A stretch of 64,000 nucleotides of DNA from Pyxicephalus adspersus (taxonomy: Eukaryota; Chordata; Amphibia; Anura; Pyxicephalidae), in NCBI RefSeq assembly GCF_032062135.1, contig NC_092859.1, positions 91,342,596 to 91,406,595 of the forward strand. The letters run 5' to 3'. The notes under the pieces are model-generated. The model saw nothing but the letters and a program-made list of their open reading frames with translations, had not been told where the DNA came from and ran no database searches. Positions 44,301-50,600 of the stretch are shown one piece after another (position 1 is the stretch's first letter; every line of letters begins with the position of its first letter). Position numbers and translations under genes: made by a program.

Positions 44301-47300
44301 TTGCTTCCTACATTGACAGGCAGAATCCCACTTAGGATGCACCTGCTCTGTAGTACTTACCCTAATGAAGCTAGGATCAGTTTTAGACTTGTCTGCATCA
44401 ATGACTGGCAGCACTGCCTCTGTATTTTTGGTAACGGATCAGGGACATTCAGGTAAATTTGGTCAATAAATGTTTTGCAACATTTAAAAGTAGCTGTAAT
44501 ATTTATTGTGTAAACTGGACTATTAATTATGCTTATTATTATATAATTTGAATTAGTGTGCTGCAGACTGTACACAGGAGGAGTCCAGAAGGAAGATAAA
44601 ATGTATGGATAGCAAAGTCAGATCAGTGAATGAATCATATTGTGACCCTGCAGCTAAACCACCTGCCACTCGGAAATGCGCCAATCCTGCATGCAAGTAT
44701 ATTCTTGTCACTAAAGATGTTTCCCAGGTATGTTCATGTGATATTGGAGTAAAAATGATACTCATAACTTTAGCATGTTTTATGGTTAGCTGTCTTGCAC
44801 TACGAGTTGGTTAGCTGTCTTGTGTCAAAAGATATACAAAAATACAGAGGACCTTGTTTATTAGAATAAAAATATTAAAACATTAGGCCAAATTTGAAAG
44901 ACATCTGGTATTTTTCAGGGCCTGTGTGAAAAGTGTGTATGAACCAAAAAGGGGTGTTTTATTAAAAGAGTGAATCTGACCTGCACTAAACATTCAATGG
45001 TGGAGAATCAACCACTGCCTTTAAAAAACATTAACTTGGAAGATTCATTAGGAAATGTTGACTGAATGTCAGATTCACTACACTATAAAATATTCTAAAA
45101 TAAATTTGCAGCAAACAATAACTTACAGTGAATCTGTTTCTATATTTCAGTGTTCCAGAAATTGCTGGTTTGGTTACAAACAAAAACTGACTTATTGTAC
45201 AGGAATACAGTCAAGGCTAAACCAGTATGTGAATGGTTTACGAATTGCCAGTTATAAAAGCTGTCCTCTAAGGCAACATTTACTTGAGCACAAATGCAGT
45301 GGAAAGAGCTGTGTCCAAACCGTGTTTTGGAAAGTTGGAAAGTGGAGCAAGGTGCGCTATATCAAAAACTCTAAATCTTTCAGACATGTGTGCACGTCTT
45401 AACACAATCTTAACCTGTGTCACATGAAGAATCTCTGAGGGAGAGAGCAATAACAATAAACGGTAACATAATACTTTAGCAGTTCCTATATTGTGAAGCA
45501 ATGTTTATTAGATTTAAATGTCTCTTGAGATTTTATTTTATTATATATGTTCTAGCTGATTATTTTTGATATTGGTAGTGAACTGTGTTGATAATCTGTA
45601 AACATTTGCTTTTTCACTCTGAACAGTGTTCATCTACATGTGGTATTGGGATTATTGAAAGAAAAGTGCTATGCGTAACAGAGAATAACCACTCCAGTAA
45701 CCTGTGCCCATTATATGTCAAACCAAGGCCTAGGAAGTCATGTTTCTCAAACCACTGTATGTATTCTGATTTATTTACATAACTAGTTACTGATTGTCTT
45801 AAAATAATAAAAAGAATCATCATTATTTCCATCCTGAGCAAACGTTAAGCTAATATGCAATGATTTATGTGTATTTATGTGTATTTAAGACATAAGGCCT
45901 GATTTAATAAAGCTCTCCAATACTGGAGAACCTAGACTATCATGGGAGAAACTGGTTGATCCAGCAGATGCACACAGATTGATTTATTTTACCCCTTAGC
46001 ATGGATTTTTTTTGTTCTTTCTAGGTGAATACAAGAGCTGTAAAGAAATTCGTCTTCTTAAGAACACCCACATAGATGGTGAATATACATTGACAATAAG
46101 CAACAGGAAAGTTAAGGTAAAAAATCTAAGGAAATAATAATAATGGATATTAAGGGAGATAAAATGGTATTTCAAGGTTAAAATTTTACATTGCACACAT
46201 TTTTTAGGTTTTTCAGTGCCAGGTCAAGAGGATTATTACAGGATTATGCAAATTTGGATTACATAATTTAACTGTGGAAACTGTCCTCATAAAAGGCAAA
46301 GGTTTAGTCACCAGTATTGTCCGGGGTATTGCCCTGCAGTTGATAATTTTCCTGTTACGGACCGACATTGTCTTGTTCTGTTACTTTATGTAGAGGCAAG
46401 TTTTTGTTTCTCCAGGGAAAGTCAGCAAAGGACATTCACACTGAGATGTCACAAACACTGGGGGAGAAGCGTCCTTCCTTTCCCTGAAGAAACAAAAACT
46501 TCATGACGGCCCGTAACTCCATTGACATGAAACTTGCTTTCATCTGGAAGGGGGCAAAGCTAGGAACTTCTCAGCACCCCTCCCCCCACCGTATATAGAG
46601 ATGCAAAGCCCATACCAAGACAAATTATTGTGTTTTTTTTATGTGTTTACGCACAACAGCTAACCCCAACAGAAATTTCTTCTTTTTAAACACTTTAAAC
46701 ACTTCTTCTAAACACTACTTGTGTCATAGACAAACTAGATGGTGGACCCCCTGTGCTATCTGCACATTTAGAGAAGACCAAATTGAAGAGTCTAAGTACA
46801 CACCAGCAGCTTTTCACCAAAGAACCCCACAAGGCTTTTCTGATAGGTGTGCCAGGTTGGGGCACTTTGACTCCCCTGTGCATATGGCACCTAAACAGCA
46901 ATAGAACATAGCCAGAGCATGGTACAAAGTCACAATTTTAGAAACCAGGACAGGCCAAAGGTCAGAGGAGCAGCAAACAAATGTAGTCAAAGTACAAGCC
47001 ACATTTGGAAATTAGTGACAGAATTGCAATAGAACAGGAATTATCGTGGACTGGAGCCTTGAGCTAGGAAATAACCTATTTCCCAGGCCACAGGTATTTG
47101 TCTTTATACATCAATCAACAACCTGGCTAGGGAATAGCAATGTAGCTGCTATATCAACAAGCAGATGATCAGGGGGGATCAGGGGACACCTATACCTCCC
47201 AGTTCTAAAACAACAGAGGCATCAGCAGAGGAATTTGCCCCCCATGTTTAATGCAGTGTTTCTGATTTTACATTTATTATTAATGCACAAATGTTTTTTG

Positions 47301-47586
47301 ATTGGACATTTTGATAGCACAGCCTAAACCTCCAAAGAACCATCTTTTATCTCCAAGTCAATGCTTTTCCATCAGAAAGCTACAAAAAATGATCAAGGTT
47401 GATGGTTTCAGTATTTTCTGTGCTAGAAAATATTTAATTGTTATTCAGATATGCACTTTTCCCTCCACAAATCCAGATGTGTGCCAAATGGTGGTTAAGG
47501 TCATAAAAAAGTGACTCTTGCTCACAATTGTAAAAATGAGTAAAAATTATCTGACTGCAAATGATCATTCAGTACATAAACATATG

Positions 47587-47629
<43 letters not shown>

Positions 47630-50600
47630 CTACTTCATAACTTTATGCAATTTTCATTTCTTGCAGATATTTTGTGCAGGTATGGAGACAGACAGCCCCA
47701 AAGAATATTTAACACTAGTTAAAGGTGATGCTGACAATTTTTCAGAGGTGTTTGGATACAGGTATTTTGAAACCTAATGCAAAATTGCATCACAAACAAA
47801 CATTGTCCACAATGTTACATTTAATAATTTTTTCAAAAAAACATGTTAAAGCAGAAAACAGAAACTTATATTTTTTTTTCAAATAATTTTTAAACAATTT
47901 AATCTCAATCTAAGTCTACTGTATTACTAGGAATGTGCTAAAACCAATATCAAACCGATACATGTTGTCAGTGACTGAAGATTTTATCAATGCTTATCTA
48001 AATGCTCAGAATAATTTTGCATAAATCTTGTGACTCGGTTTTATCGGTATGCTACATTTTGTAAATTCTAACAGTTATGTCTTTGCAGGTTAAAAAATCC
48101 ATATGAGTGTCCTTTTAATGGGAGCAGAAAACAAGACTGTGTGTGTAAAAATGATTACCTTGCTGCTGGTCTTACTGTCTTCACCAAAATAAGACTGGAT
48201 ATCATCTCAATGCAAATCAAAAGTGAGTTTACAAAAATAAAATTAGCATCTTAAACTGAAACTTTCCTAAAAGCAGTATTAGGCTGCTATACCAAAGCTT
48301 CTAAAATTGAAGAGGCAACAGGTGATATTTCTTCTTCCAAAAAAAAAAAACTTACCTGTCTGATTGCAGTTTTTTTTAAATTACTCTCACCTGTCCTAAC
48401 TCTGTTGTGGGCACTGCCATCTTCATCTGGTCTATTCCTAGGTTCCAGATCTTCAACCATCTTGATTGGCCGTACCAGAATAATGTGAATGAGAGTTCAT
48501 TTATTTCCAGCAGCCCCAGACAATTGCCAGGATACCCACCACAGTACACTGAGATGTGTATGCGCATTTCTTGCCAGCACACATTTTTTTTTATTGTAGA
48601 ACTGTAGTTCTGCTTTTGTCACACTGACTGTTATATGATATATACATATACTTATGAAAGATAATGGAGTAAAAACAATACTTTGCCATCAAGACCAGAG
48701 ATTAATGAAAATTAAATAAATACAAATGTAATGTGGGTATTTGCTTTTCTAAATAGGTTTTTGCTTTGCATTTATAGCTACAGATCTTCTGTTTGCTCGA
48801 ACAATCCTAGGTAGAGCTGTTCCATATGCTACAGCTGGTGACTGCTATAGTGCTGCCAAGTGTCCACAGGTATGTCTGTTTTTATCATCTTCACATTATT
48901 TTATGAAAGACAAGATGACATAACACTGAATAAAATGTCATCAATAGTATTCCCATTCATACAGTTATTTTATACATACAAGCGAAATAAATTGTCTTTA
49001 AAGCGGATCTAAACTCAACATTTTTACTTTACTTAAAAGGTGGACAACCCTTATATGTAAAGGAAAAATTTTATCTCCAACACCACCCTGCAGCGATCAA
49101 GACTGAATGGGAGCACAGAGCCTCGTGGAATACTTATGTCACGCATCACGGGAGGCTCTGGGTGCTCTTCTTGCTCATGCCCTAATCTCAGACATTCGCA
49201 GAAGGGGCATTTTTTCTATTAAGGGAAAGAGATAGTGATCTCACACAAGTGCAGTGCAGATTGGGTGATGTGTCAAGAAGACAAGAAGAAGACTGAAAAT
49301 GGCGGCACCTGGTGCTTCCTTAGCGCCGGGGACAAAGAGGAATTCCAGGACTACGTGGGACTGGATCGAGGGAAGGACATGCACCATCGAGGGATCTGCA
49401 GCATTAAAGGCAAGTGTAATTTTTTTGTTTTCAGCTTCGTTCCACTTTAAAGCTTAGTAAGAAGTGGACTGTTTTTTTAAAATGCCTATAAATGCCCATA
49501 CCACTTTTAAATGCCTTTATGGGAGTTTACACAAGTGTTTAAAAGCATTTTAAAGCAAGCATAAAATTACTTAGAAAAATCCATAAAGCTTTTATGGGGG
49601 TTTGTAAGAGTTTTTAGGCATTTTTAGCAGACGTTTAAAACTCCTATAACAACCTGTAAACTCCAATTCCATTTGTTTTCAGTGATAGCATTTAAAAACT
49701 CTTGCGCTTGCCCCCATTAATTGCAATGAAAGTTTATCACTGTTTATAGGCATTTACAAGCAGTTAAAAAGTTAAAATGCAAGAAACTTTTTCACGCTCA
49801 AGAACGTTTTGCTCACAAACACCCTAGTGTAGACTAGCCCATTGGAATGCTTAGGAATTTCAAACATGGGCGTTTAAACATTGGGAAAGCAGTCTGTGTA
49901 GACTGAACCTAAATAATGACACCAGAACTGTTGATCCCTTTGAGGGATAACCCCTTCAATTTTTGTTGCAAACATTAATGAAACAGAGATTCTATTTTTT
50001 GCCAAATCTACCCAAAACTAGAAAATAAAAACAAAGAAATTGCAGATCTGGATATCTTCTTTTTTCAGAGAATCCTGATGTTGGTTTCTCAGACTAATTT
50101 GAGATGGGGATGATAGTTTGAGTCTTTATATTTAAAGACAGGCCAGCAGTGACAGGTTATTGCTGGTCCCCTTGTTCCCTGATTTTCTTTAAAGTTCTAT
50201 TATTTTTCAGTGTTTTAATCACTTTTATGAACTTCAGATGTACTCCATACTGTTCAACTGCCAATGTGTAGGCTACAGACCATAATAATTTGTCAGTATG
50301 TCTAATAAAGTTTACATGATTATTTCCCATAAATCTATCCTCCCTTCTTCTCATTTTGATTTTTAGTGTTTTGATTACTGCTCTGAACTCCAAATGTGGG
50401 AAAGCTGCATAAAGTTTTTTAATGCTTTAGTCATAGGGGTTGTCATTAAAAACATTTCTTCAACCAAAAACATTTCTTGAAGTCAACCATGACATCCAAA
50501 AGCACTGAATTTAGTAGGGGTATGGTAATGTTTTCATTGTAATTGTTTTCAGGAATCTGAAAACAATGTCAATATATTCTGAGACATCATGAACAGATCC

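Larger units (their letters stand above)
46117..47666. other. Intron between e26 and e27
   Basis: 1550 bp. Contains a fold-back structure (about 46350-46520) and a (TA)n tract (47591-47627). The segment 46640-47250 is less AT-rich and looks repeat-derived (possibly part of a retroelement), but I cannot identify it. Confidence 0.5.
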
